Shown piece after piece: positions 53,746 to 62,160 of a stretch of 64,000 nucleotides of DNA. The stretch lies in contig NZ_CAIJDP010000074.1 in assembly GCF_903819435.1 (NCBI RefSeq), forward strand, positions 1 through 64,000, in the 5' to 3' direction. How positions within the stretch are numbered: position 1 is the stretch's first letter; each line of letters opens with the position of its first letter. The notes under the pieces were generated by a model that was not told the DNA's origin, ran no database searches, and saw nothing but the letters and a program-made list of their open reading frames with translations. This DNA comes from Flavobacterium salmonis (GTDB lineage: Bacteria > Bacteroidota > Bacteroidia > Flavobacteriales > Flavobacteriaceae). Made by a program: the position numbers and the translations under genes.

Positions 53746-55680
53746 ATGGCGTTATCAGGTTTATTCCGCAAAAAAACAGTACAGGATATTCTGAATCAAG
53801 TTGCAAAGAACGAAGCAGATGGACACAATGCATTAGGAAAGCACTTAACAACAAGGGATCTAACAGCATTTGGAATTGCAGCTATTATTGGGGCAGGAAT
53901 TTTTAGTACCATCGGAAAAGCCAGTGCTGATGGCGGACCCGCTGTTATTTTTCTGTTTCTTTTTACAGCTTTAGCATGTAGTTTTGCAGCTTTTGCTTAT
54001 GCCGAATTTGCTTCGATGGTTCCTGTTTCAGGAAGTGCTTACACTTATTCTTATGTAGCTTTCGGCGAATTAATAGCCTGGATTATTGGCTGGGCTTTAA
54101 TTATGGAATATGCCGTAGGAAATATAACGGTTGCCATATCCTGGAGTGATTATTTTACGGGACTGCTCCAAAGTGGCGGTATTCGTTTGCCACAATGGAT
54201 TCAGATGGATTATTTAACCGCTTCAAACGGTTATAAAGACGCAATGGCTTTAATGCAGGGGGGGAAAACTTTTGAAAATTTAGATGCAGGACTACAAACT
54301 GCTTATACAGCCTGGAAAACGGCACCTCAAATTGGTTCTTTCCATTTTGTAGCAGATTTACCGGCATTGTTCATAATCGTTTTAATTACAGCTTTGGTTT
54401 ACCGTGGGATGAAAGAATCCCGTAATGCCAGTAACTTAATGGTAGTTGTGAAACTTTGTATTGTGCTTTTAGTTATCGCAGTTGGTGTAAAATATGTAGA
54501 TACTGCTAATTGGGATCCGTTTGCACCAAATGGTGTAAGTGGGGTTTTAAAAGGAGTTTCGGCCGTTTTCTTTGCCTATATTGGTTTTGATGCAATTTCG
54601 ACAACCGCTGAAGAATGCAAAAATCCACAACGTGATTTACCACGCGGAATGATGTGGGCCATTATTATTTGTACCATTTTATATATCGCGATTGCCTTAG
54701 TACTTACCGGAATGGTTCGTTATAACGAATTAAATGTTGGAGATCCGTTAGCGTTTGTTTTCGCTAAATTAGACTTAAAATGGATGTCAGGTATTATCGC
54801 TGTAAGTGCAGTAATTGCAATGGCTAGCGTTTTGTTGGTTTTTCAAATGGGGCAGCCAAGAATCTGGATGAGTATGAGCCGTGATGGTTTATTGCCTAAG
54901 AAATTTTCTACTGTACATCCAAAATTCAAAACGCCTTCTTTTGCTACAATTGTTACAGGTTTTGTAGTAGCAGTACCGGCTTTATTCTTAAACTTAACGA
55001 TGGTAACCGATTTGTGCAGTATCGGAACCTTATTTGCTTTTGTATTGGTTTGTGCGGGAGTTTTGGTATTGCAGAACAAGCCGGAAATTCCAAGAGGAAA
55101 ATTCAAAACACCATATGTAAACTCAAAATATATTTTGCCGGTTTTAATAATCTCCGGATTGTATTATGCTTTTACTTTCAACAATAAGGCAACTGTGGCT
55201 TTTATTAATAATGAAGCACAGACATTTGATGCAACAACAATTATTACATCCTTAAATAAAGAAGAATCTGCAAAAGTTTTAAATTATTTAGAAAATATTG
55301 ATGTTAAAAATAAAACTGCCGAAACCTCAGATTTAGAACATTTATTGAGCCAATATCAGGACGACGAAGCTAAATATGCCGAAGTTGTAAAAGGTCTTCC
55401 AGTCAATGATTCTCTAAAATACGAATCAGGCTTCAGTTTATTCAAACACAAAATTCCAATGTGGATTTTTCTTTTTGTTCTGGTTGGATTAGCTGTTTGG
55501 GCATTCAGAAAAAATTTGTCTTTAATTCCGCTTTTGGGTTTAATCTGCTGTCTCTATATGATGGCAGAATTAAGCGTGTGGAACTGGATTTACTTTACAA
55601 TCTGGTTACTAATCGGGTTATTGATTTACTTTACTTATAGCAGAAAAAATAGTAAACTGAACTTTGTAGTAAAGGTATAA
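53746..55680 (+). CDS. APC-family amino-acid permease (cationic amino-acid transporter type)
   Basis: 644 residues with 12-14 membrane helices and the APC start GIAAIIGAGIFSTIGKASAD (the unwound helix-1 GAGIF loop). Core features such as FFAYIGFDAISTTAEECKNP match the SLC7/YfnA branch. Two soluble insertions are notable: about 150-200 (NGYKDAMALMQGGKTFENLD) and about 480-580 (ETSDLEHLLSQYQDDEAKYA), the latter between the last core helices and two C-terminal helices. The usual length in the branch is about 480-560. It ends at a strong terminator. Likely amino-acid importer; substrate unknown. Confidence 0.9.
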   Translation: MALSGLFRKKTVQDILNQVAKNEADGHNALGKHLTTRDLTAFGIAAIIGAGIFSTIGKASADGGPAVIFLFLFTALACSFAAFAYAEFASMVPVSGSAYTYSYVAFGELIAWIIGWALIMEYAVGNITVAISWSDYFTGLLQSGGIRLPQWIQMDYLTASNGYKDAMALMQGGKTFENLDAGLQTAYTAWKTAPQIGSFHFVADLPALFIIVLITALVYRGMKESRNASNLMVVVKLCIVLLVIAVGVKYVDTANWDPFAPNGVSGVLKGVSAVFFAYIGFDAISTTAEECKNPQRDLPRGMMWAIIICTILYIAIALVLTGMVRYNELNVGDPLAFVFAKLDLKWMSGIIAVSAVIAMASVLLVFQMGQPRIWMSMSRDGLLPKKFSTVHPKFKTPSFATIVTGFVVAVPALFLNLTMVTDLCSIGTLFAFVLVCAGVLVLQNKPEIPRGKFKTPYVNSKYILPVLIISGLYYAFTFNNKATVAFINNEAQTFDATTIITSLNKEESAKVLNYLENIDVKNKTAETSDLEHLLSQYQDDEAKYAEVVKGLPVNDSLKYESGFSLFKHKIPMWIFLFVLVGLAVWAFRKNLSLIPLLGLICCLYMMAELSVWNWIYFTIWLLIGLLIYFTYSRKNSKLNFVVKV

Positions 55681-55706
55681 GTTTAGGGTTATGAATTATA
55701 AATGGG

Positions 55707-55745
55707 AAGCCGTTCTGAGATTGGTCAGAACGGCTTTTTTATTTT
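55707..55745 (+). terminator. Rho-independent terminator of the permease gene
   Basis: AAGCCGTTCTGA-GATTGG-TCAGAACGGCTT followed by TTTT, 27 bases after the stop. Confidence 0.92.
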
Positions 55746-55877
55746 TTTAACGCAGAATCTGCAGATTAACGCAGACTTTAATAGATTTTTTATAAACACA
55801 TATTAATAAATCTGCTTTTAAAAAAACTTAGCGATTCTCTGCGAAAACCCCTCCGTGTATCTCTGTGAAATAACTTT

Positions 55878-57080
55878 TTACAAAACTCCAAGCTTCACCA
55901 TACAAGCCTTCATCATCTGATAAGTACGCTGAATATCATTATCCAATCCAATCGAGAACCGAATCAAACCATCCGTCAGTCCCATTTCGTGTTGTTCTTC
56001 CAGCGGAATCTCACTAGAAGTCGAAGTTCCCGGCGCGCTGAATAACGTTTTATAAAATCCTAAACTGACTGCCAGATATCCCAAATTTCTATCCTGCATT
56101 AACTCCATCAATTCATTTGCCTTCGCTAAAGTTCCAACATCAATAGTCAGCATTCCGCCAAAGCCGTATTCTGGATTTATCATGGTTTTATACAATTCAT
56201 GACTCGGGTGACTTTTCAATCCTGGATAAACCGTTTTTAAGCCGTCACTTTCAAATTTTTCAGCCAGATAAGCTGCATTGTGACTATGTTGTTTAATTCG
56301 AATATGAAGCGTTCTTAAATTTTTCATAACACTTGCAGAACGCAGACTGTCCATCGTTGGGCCTAAAAGCATACTTGCTCCGGAGTTTACATTCTTCAGC
56401 GAATTAATAAATTCTTTCGATGCACAGGTCACACCGCCAACAGTGTCACTACTTCCGTTAATGTATTTCGTTAGACTATGAATTACAATATCAGCACCCA
56501 ATTTTGCCGGAGAAACAGATAAAGGCGAAAACGTATTATCAACAACCAATTTTAGATTGTGCTTTTTAGCAATTTTTGCTAACCCGCCAATATCAGCTAC
56601 TTCCAAAAGCGGATTACTTACAGTTTCACAATACAAAACTTTAGTTTTAGAAGTAATTGCAGCTTCAACAACATCCAGTTTTGTAATGTCAATAAAACTT
56701 GTTTCAATACCAAAACGAGGCGTAAAATTCTTCAAAAAAGCATATGTTCCACCATAGATCGTTCTGCTGGAAACAATGTGGTCGCCCGCACCGCAAAGTT
56801 GTAATATAGTAGGTGTTATGGCTCCCATGCCTGATGCAGAAACATTTGCCGTTTCTGTTCCTTCCATCGCTGCCAAAGCCTGATCTAAATACAAGTTACT
56901 TGGCGACGAATGGCGTGAATACAAATAACAGCCTTCCATATTTCCTTCAAAAGTATCAAACATGGTTTTCGCCGAGAGAAAAGTATAAGTAGATGAATCA
57001 GAAATAGAAGGGTTTACACCGCCAAATTCACCAAAGTATTGCAAATCCTGAATTTTGTCTGCCGGATTAAAGTTTTTCAT
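55878..57080 (-). CDS. PLP-dependent Cys/Met metabolism enzyme (methionine gamma-lyase-like)
   Basis: Transsulfuration-type fold. 400 residues: YLYSRHSSPSNLYLDQALAA (PLP-phosphate Tyr/Arg), EGTETANVSASGMGAI, VVDNTFSPL, and the PLP lysine Lys205 in HSLTKYINGSSDTVGG. At the position of the special Cys of classical methionine gamma-lyases (YGCT) it has Gly111 (YGGT), as in cystathionine lyases, so reaction type is uncertain: gamma-elimination of methionine or cystathionine is likely. The adjacent divergent Lrp/AsnC regulator gene fits amino-acid-responsive control. Confidence 0.88.
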   Translation of the reverse strand: MKNFNPADKIQDLQYFGEFGGVNPSISDSSTYTFLSAKTMFDTFEGNMEGCYLYSRHSSPSNLYLDQALAAMEGTETANVSASGMGAITPTILQLCGAGDHIVSSRTIYGGTYAFLKNFTPRFGIETSFIDITKLDVVEAAITSKTKVLYCETVSNPLLEVADIGGLAKIAKKHNLKLVVDNTFSPLSVSPAKLGADIVIHSLTKYINGSSDTVGGVTCASKEFINSLKNVNSGASMLLGPTMDSLRSASVMKNLRTLHIRIKQHSHNAAYLAEKFESDGLKTVYPGLKSHPSHELYKTMINPEYGFGGMLTIDVGTLAKANELMELMQDRNLGYLAVSLGFYKTLFSAPGTSTSSEIPLEEQHEMGLTDGLIRFSIGLDNDIQRTYQMMKACMVKLGVL

Positions 57081-57458
57081 TTTTATGTCATTGCGAGGAA
57101 CGAAGCAATCTCATCCTCAGGTTAGTATTTGTTATTTTTTGATTAAAATAGATTTTGGAATTGACTTTTGACATTGCAATTGATTTTTGCAATTGTTTAG
57201 AAGCTATTTCCTGCTGTTCCTTCCAATCTTTTGTGGCGAACCCCGCCACAAAAGGATTTCCCTTCCCATCAGGGCTAGTGCACCCGTTTTCAAAAGAAAT
57301 CCTATTCAAAATAACAGTTTATTAGAAAATTAATCAATGATTATGATTATAATTAGATTTTAAAATTATTAAAATTAATTAATGTAGATTATTTGTCTAA
57401 ATTTGATTTAGAAAACCCAAATCAATAGATTTTCTTTCATCTTATAAAATCAACAAAA
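57081..57458. other. Divergent control region with two dispersed repeats
   Basis: No gene. TCATTGCGAGGAACGAAGCA at about 57085 is a widespread dispersed repeat (cf. about 33144); family A repeat at 57200-57278. The remaining AT-rich 57280-57458 may hold Lrp binding sites. Confidence 0.5.
57200..57278 (+). repeat. Dispersed hairpin repeat family A
   Basis: Hairpin TTTTGTGGCG-AACCC-CGCCACAAAA at 57229-57253 with flanks GAAGCTATTTCCTGCT and AGGATTTCCCTTCCCATCAG plus GGCTAG. Compared with 41188, C-G is swapped for G-C in the stem. Confidence 0.75.
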
Positions 57459-57914
57459 ATGACTTTAGACGCCACTGATAAAAAACTTCTGGTTTTATTA
57501 CAAACCGACAGTAAAAAAACAACCAAAGAATTGTCCTTAAAACTCAACCTTTCGGTAACGGCTGTTTATGAACGTATAAAAAAGTTAGAGCGCGAAGGGA
57601 TAATCAAAAACTATGTAGCGTTGGTCGATAAATCCAAAATCGAAAAAGGATTTGTAGTGTTCTGTCATTTAAAACTCATTCAGCATACCAAAGAATTCCT
57701 GACCAAATTCGAGAGTGAAGTCATCAAACTCAACGAAGTTTTAGAATGTCATCACGTAAGTGGCGATTACGATTATATATTAAAAGTATTAGTAAAAGAC
57801 ATGGAAGAATACAGAGAATTTCTGGTAACTAAACTAACCACTTTACAGCATATTGGAAGCACACAAAGTATGTTTATGATCAGCGAAGTGAAGAATTCGA
57901 CGGTGATTTTCTAA
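57459..57914 (+). CDS. Lrp/AsnC-family transcriptional regulator
   Basis: 151 residues, full family length: N-terminal HTH (DATDKKLLVLLQTDSKKTTK, LSLKLNLSVTAVYERIKKLE) and C-terminal RAM ligand-binding domain (VLECHHVSGDYDYILKVLVK). Lrp proteins bind amino acids and usually control their neighbours; the divergent PLP lyase gene at 55878-57080 is the obvious target. No operator could be fixed in the intervening AT-rich DNA. Confidence 0.94.
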   Translation: MTLDATDKKLLVLLQTDSKKTTKELSLKLNLSVTAVYERIKKLEREGIIKNYVALVDKSKIEKGFVVFCHLKLIQHTKEFLTKFESEVIKLNEVLECHHVSGDYDYILKVLVKDMEEYREFLVTKLTTLQHIGSTQSMFMISEVKNSTVIF

Positions 57915-58077
57915 GATTCTAACTTTAACTACAAGGTTTAGAGGGCAAAAAATTTTTATTTCAGGTTTCAGTTTCATCACTTTGCTTAGCAAAAAAATCT
58001 AAATAAAACTTTGCGAATCTTTACGTAAGCCGTTATGATTTTTGCGGTAAATTCACGGACCAAATTCACAACTAAAA

Positions 58078-58102
58078 AGCATTAAATTTGATTTAAAATG
58101 CT
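58078..58102 (+). promoter_or_regulatory. Promoter overlapped by an imperfect palindrome (antitoxin gene)
   Basis: TAAATTTG at 58083-58090 is a perfect -7 box. It lies inside AGCATT...AATGCT, a 25-base partial palindrome (58078-58102) ending 7 bases before the ATG. Toxin-antitoxin operons are usually self-repressed, so this is a candidate operator. Confidence 0.45.
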
Positions 58103-58108
58103 ACGACA

Positions 58109-58354
58109 ATGGAAACGAAAGAATTAAGACGTAAACTCATAAAAGATTTTGGAAAATTCATCGAAGACGATTCGAAATTAGAAATTTTAGAAAGTGTTTT
58201 TGATGCCATTAGTCATGATGAAAAAAAGTCAATTGTTTCCGATTCCCATTATGATTTGGTTGCTGAAGAAAGAGAAAAATATATTTCTGGAGAAAATCAG
58301 TCCGGTTCTTGGGAAGAAACCGAAAATCGCCTGAATGCGAAATATGGCTTTTAA
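58109..58354 (+). CDS. Antitoxin-like protein of a ParE/RelE-type pair
   Basis: 81 residues, acidic and helical, ending SGSWEETENRLNAKYGF; the form of the small addiction-module proteins (PF09720-like) that pair with ParE/RelE toxins, which typically end in xSWEEVxxRL. The downstream gene starts 8 bases before its stop, the normal coupling, but that toxin gene has lost its middle (58344-58486). This antitoxin is thus an orphan. Promoter and a possible operator lie at 58078-58102. Confidence 0.7.
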   Translation: METKELRRKLIKDFGKFIEDDSKLEILESVFDAISHDEKKSIVSDSHYDLVAEEREKYISGENQSGSWEETENRLNAKYGF

Positions 58355-58486
58355 GATTACTATTTTACCATTAGCAGAAAAAGAAATCGACGAATCTATT
58401 GAATTTTAGGAAAGCAGAAGTAAAGGTTTTTTGTAATTATTCATTCTGTTTTTCATACATCAAGAAATCCTCAAAGAAAACCCTGA
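58344..58486 (+). pseudogene. ParE/RelE-type toxin gene with stop and internal deletion
   Basis: The start reads MAFKITILPLAEKEIDESIE then F and a TAG where relatives have Tyr, followed in frame by ESRSKG and a further stop at 58434-58436. The expected C-terminal strand appears directly after in another frame: IHSVFHTSRNPQ (58439-58474), typical of RelE/ParE ends (VFHTSRNP). About 50-60 central codons are missing. The toxin is certainly inactive. Confidence 0.75.
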
Positions 58487-58677
58487 GTTTTAACGTTGAT
58501 AAAATCTGTCAAATTTTCCCGATATAAATTTTCCTATTTTTGAAAATCAATTTACAGGATTTTATAAATTTCAAATTCCTTAATCAAAAATCAAAAAAGA
58601 ATCACTTTCTTTTCAAAAACTAAAGAAATCATAACAAAAAACCTTAAGCTTTAAACTTTAAACAAAACTTTATTCCT

Positions 58678-58685
58678 TAATTTTG
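58678..58685 (+). promoter_or_regulatory. Candidate -7 box for lpdA
   Basis: TAATTTTG, a perfect TAnnTTTG, 28 bases before the lpdA ATG. Confidence 0.5.
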
Positions 58686-58713
58686 TAACGCTAAAATAAA
58701 AAATAGAAAAACT

Positions 58714-60117
58714 ATGAGTTCATTTGACGTAGTCATTATAGGTTCAGGTCCTGGCGGATATGTATCAGCAATTCGTTGCGCACAATTAGGTTTCAAAACT
58801 GCAATTGTAGAAAAGTATAACTCTTTGGGCGGAACCTGTCTTAATGTAGGTTGTATTCCTTCAAAAGCATTGTTATCATCTTCTCACCATTATGCGGAAA
58901 TTGCACACTTTGCAGATCACGGAATCGAAGTTTCGGGTGATGTAAAAATCAATTTAGAGAAAATGATTGCCCGTAAGCAAGCAGTTGTAGACCAAACAGC
59001 AGGCGGAGTAAACTACTTAATGGATAAAAATAAAATCACTGTTTTTAATGGTTTGGGTTCTTTCGTAGACGCAACTCATATTTCTGTTGCAAAAGCTGAC
59101 GGGACATCAGAAACTATCGAAGCAAAATATACTGTTATTGCAACAGGATCAAAACCATCTTCTTTGCCATTTATCAAAATTGATAAAGAAAGAATCATTA
59201 CTTCTACTGAAGCTTTAGCTTTAAAAGAAGTTCCAAAACACTTGGTTATTATTGGTGGTGGAGTTATCGGAATCGAGCTTGGACAAGTTTACCTTCGTTT
59301 AGGAGCTCAGGTTTCTGTAGTGGAATTCATGGACAGAATTATTCCGGGAATGGATGGAGCGCTTTCTAAAGAATTAACTAAAGTATTGAAAAAACAAGGA
59401 ATGAAATTCTATGTTTCTCACAAAGTAAAATCAGTTGAAAGAAACGGTGATGCTGTTACTGTTCAGGCTGAAAATGCAAAAGGAGAAACAATCACTCTTG
59501 AAGGAGATTATTCATTAGTTTCTGTTGGCCGTCGTCCGTACACAGACGGGTTAAACGCTGATAAAGCTGGAGTTAAAATCTCAGACAGAGGACAGGTAGA
59601 AGTAAACGATCATTTACAAACCAGTGTTCCAAATATCTACGCTATTGGTGATGTTGTTCGTGGAGCGATGTTAGCACATAAAGCCGAAGAAGAAGGAACT
59701 ATGGTTGCTGAAATTTTAGCAGGTCAAAAACCACATATTGATTATAACTTAATTCCTGGTGTAGTGTACACTTGGCCGGAAGTTGCTGCAGTTGGACAAA
59801 CTGAAGAGCAATTAAAAGCTGCCGGAGTTAAATACAAATCAGGAAGTTTCCCATTCAAAGCGTTAGGACGTGCAAGAGCAAGTGCTGACTTAGACGGATT
59901 TGTAAAAATCCTTGCTGATGAGAAAACAGATGAGGTTTTAGGAGTTCATATGATTGGGGCACGTACAGCTGATTTAATTGCTGAAGCGGTTACTGCAATG
60001 GAATTCAAAGCTTCAGCTGAAGATATTTCAAGAATGAGCCACGCACATCCAACTTTTGCGGAAGCGATAAAAGAAGCAGCATTAGCTGCTACTGAAAACA
60101 GAGCTATACACGTATAA
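58714..60117 (+). CDS. lpdA: Dihydrolipoyl dehydrogenase
   Basis: E3 subunit of 2-oxoacid dehydrogenase complexes and the glycine cleavage system, reoxidising lipoamide with NAD. 467 residues, normal length: FAD motif VVIIGSGPGGYVSAIRCAQL, redox disulfide Cys42/Cys47 in GGTCLNVGCIPSKAL, NAD motif VIIGGGVIGIELGQVY, and the C-terminal His-Glu pair in HAHPTFAEAI. Monocistronic with its own -7 box and terminator. Other E3 paralogues may exist elsewhere. Confidence 0.96.
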   Translation: MSSFDVVIIGSGPGGYVSAIRCAQLGFKTAIVEKYNSLGGTCLNVGCIPSKALLSSSHHYAEIAHFADHGIEVSGDVKINLEKMIARKQAVVDQTAGGVNYLMDKNKITVFNGLGSFVDATHISVAKADGTSETIEAKYTVIATGSKPSSLPFIKIDKERIITSTEALALKEVPKHLVIIGGGVIGIELGQVYLRLGAQVSVVEFMDRIIPGMDGALSKELTKVLKKQGMKFYVSHKVKSVERNGDAVTVQAENAKGETITLEGDYSLVSVGRRPYTDGLNADKAGVKISDRGQVEVNDHLQTSVPNIYAIGDVVRGAMLAHKAEEEGTMVAEILAGQKPHIDYNLIPGVVYTWPEVAAVGQTEEQLKAAGVKYKSGSFPFKALGRARASADLDGFVKILADEKTDEVLGVHMIGARTADLIAEAVTAMEFKASAEDISRMSHAHPTFAEAIKEAALAATENRAIHV

Positions 60118-60141
60118 TATTTTAGGTAAATCATATTTTAG

Positions 60142-60176
60142 AAAACCGTCAGAATTCATCTGGCGGTTTTTTATTG
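60142..60176. terminator. Terminator between lpdA and the convergent gene
   Basis: AAAACCGTCAGA-ATTCA-TCTGGCGGTTTT followed by TTATT. It ends lpdA and reaches into the end of the minus-strand gene at 60171. Confidence 0.88.
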
Positions 60177-60824
60177 TTTTACTATTTTGAAAATATAATA
60201 GGTTTCCTTGTTTTTTGTATAAACACTATAAGTAAGATTATCTTCATTGTATAGTTTGTATAAATATTTTTCGCCTTTAATGCTTAAATTTTTTCTGGAT
60301 ACATTATCACTTTCAATAAATTCCAACTCGAACTCGCAATTGCCTTGGTTTTTATAGTGTAGTTTTGAAAAAGTATTGTCTGAAAATTTTTCTACCCATA
60401 AATTATCTTTTAAAGTAACTTCTACTTTATTGCCATCATTTTCGACATAATAATACTTCGAAGTTTTACTGAAATTATTACATTCTTCTTTTGATATGAT
60501 TTGTAAAGGTCTTTCATTTTGCATCGACCATGTACTCTCAGGTGATTTATTTGGAAAAAGTGCCACAAATTCATTGCAGTCTTTTTGCAATCTATAAAAG
60601 ATTTGCGCAAATATTTTTTCTTGAATAATAGTGTCTTTAAATTTTGATAAATAGGGAGTAATGTGAGAATTATTGATAGTATTAATTCGAATTTCGTTAT
60701 TTAAATTTTTGTCTTGAACTAATGATTTGCATATTTCATTATTTAGTGAATCTACAGCCTTGGTGTACTGTGATCTGGAATAAGAAGAATAAAACAGAAT
60801 AATGAGAAAAATGTATGTTTTCAT
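60171..60824 (-). CDS. Exported hypothetical protein
   Basis: 217 residues with a signal peptide (MKTYIFLIILFYSSYSRSQ). The ATG at 60824 is preferred to 60848, as it puts the hydrophobic stretch directly at the N-terminus. The mature part has a helical segment with Cys residues, then beta-rich repeats (NKVEVTLKDNLWVEKFSDNT, CEFELEFIESDNVSRKNLSI). No catalytic motif. Isolated and convergent with lpdA. Family not recognised; periplasmic location predicted. Confidence 0.7.
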   Translation of the reverse strand: MKTYIFLIILFYSSYSRSQYTKAVDSLNNEICKSLVQDKNLNNEIRINTINNSHITPYLSKFKDTIIQEKIFAQIFYRLQKDCNEFVALFPNKSPESTWSMQNERPLQIISKEECNNFSKTSKYYYVENDGNKVEVTLKDNLWVEKFSDNTFSKLHYKNQGNCEFELEFIESDNVSRKNLSIKGEKYLYKLYNEDNLTYSVYTKNKETYYIFKIVKQ

Positions 60825-60979
60825 TTTTAGAGATTGATTAGTTATCAAATATAATTTTTTTGTTAGAATAGTATAAACTTTTTAAAATTAATGTTTTAAC
60901 ATGTAAGCCTTAAGTGAAATTTTGTAAAGAAAATATGCTTTTGGGATATTATCTTTAGAAGAAATAAAAAGAGAATATT

Positions 60980-61522
60980 ATGAAAAACAGATATATAGTT
61001 CCAGTTTTGATTGGAGCAGGAATCTTATTAGCCTTGTACTCATGTGGAGGAGGAATTCCGAAGAAAGCAACTGCTATAACAAATTTTGACAGCGCAAAAT
61101 ATCTTGGTAAATGGTATGAAATCGCCAGATTAGATCATAAATGGGAAAGGGGTTTAGACAACGTGACTGCTGAGTATACTTTAAACGAAGACAAAACAAT
61201 AAAAGTTGATAATAAGGGCTATGATTTTAAAAAAGGCAAATGGCAGCAGAGCATAGGCAAAGCTAAATTTGTTGGAAAAGAAAATATTGGCATGCTGAAG
61301 GTTTCATTTTTTGGTCCTTTTTATTCGGGGTATAATGTCATTGCAATTGATGAGGATTATAAATATGCTCTTGTTGCCGGAGAAAGTTTAAAATATATGT
61401 GGATACTTTCAAGAGAAAAAATAATTCCGGAAAATGTCAAAACGGATTTTCTTATGATAGCCCTTGAAATTGGCTATAAGACATCTGATTTGGTTTGGGT
61501 AAAGCATGAGAAGGCAAATTAA
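60980..61522 (+). CDS. Lipocalin-type outer-membrane lipoprotein (Blc-like)
   Basis: 180 residues. Lipoprotein signal with lipobox LYSC (Cys22), then the lipocalin fingerprint GKWYEIARLDHKWERGL and the beta-barrel strands, with YALVAGESLKYMWILSRE near the end as in bacterial lipocalins of the Blc type. These bind lipids or other hydrophobic ligands in the envelope under stress. Monocistronic; TATCTTTA at about 60948-60955 is a near match to the -7 box, and a clear terminator follows. Confidence 0.92.
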   Translation: MKNRYIVPVLIGAGILLALYSCGGGIPKKATAITNFDSAKYLGKWYEIARLDHKWERGLDNVTAEYTLNEDKTIKVDNKGYDFKKGKWQQSIGKAKFVGKENIGMLKVSFFGPFYSGYNVIAIDEDYKYALVAGESLKYMWILSREKIIPENVKTDFLMIALEIGYKTSDLVWVKHEKAN

Positions 61523-61527
61523 AAATA

Positions 61528-61562
61528 AACCCGACAGATTTTAAAGTCTGTCGGGGCTTTGT
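61528..61562 (+). terminator. Terminator of the lipocalin gene
   Basis: CCCGACAGA-TTTTAAAG-TCTGTCGGG, followed by GCTTT, 8 bases after the stop. Confidence 0.82.
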
Positions 61563-61582
61563 ATTTTGAATTAAAATCTGGA

Positions 61583-61957
61583 TCATGGAGTAAATACACT
61601 TTTATAGTTATCCCAATATCTGTAGATCAAAAATAAGTTAGCTAAGAATAATAATCCGGCAATCGGAAGACCTTCAGGTGCAAGAAAATAATTGATAAAC
61701 AAGATGTTTACGGTTATAGGTAAAATCAAAATATTGGCTAATGATACAAAACGACCTGTGACGAAAGCTATTCCGCAAAGTAATTCAATAGATTTTGCCA
61801 AAGGGAGTAAATACGTTGAGGCAACTAAGCCTATATTAAAAGCCTTAAAATTACCGGTAGTTTCAGGTTCCGGGAAAAGATGAAAAAAATATCCAACAGA
61901 AGAAACAAGTAACAAAAGACCAATCAGAACGCGGACAATAATAGTAGCAATTTTCAT
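61583..61957 (-). CDS. DoxX-like membrane protein
   Basis: 124 residues with four membrane helices: IIVRVLIGLLLLVSSVGYFF, YLLPLAKSIELLCGIAFVTG, ANILILPITVNILFINYF, GLLFLANLFLIYRYW. Pattern and length fit the DoxX/DoxD-like family, small membrane proteins linked to thiol and redox balance in some bacteria. Monocistronic, convergent with the lipocalin gene. Confidence 0.85.
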   Translation of the reverse strand: MKIATIIVRVLIGLLLLVSSVGYFFHLFPEPETTGNFKAFNIGLVASTYLLPLAKSIELLCGIAFVTGRFVSLANILILPITVNILFINYFLAPEGLPIAGLLFLANLFLIYRYWDNYKSVFTP

Positions 61958-62160
61958 AATACTTAGGATTTTTTAAGGTTAAAAAATATAAATAAGCTAT
62001 TGGAAAAGATACAAACTGAAAGTCTCAAATTAAATCACAAATATATTTTTTGTGGTATTTTTTAAGAATTTTATAATTAAACAAATCTAATTTTAGGATT
62101 GGTTTAATTCTATATCAAATATAATAAATTTTTCTTATGAAAATGCTAATTTATTGCCGA

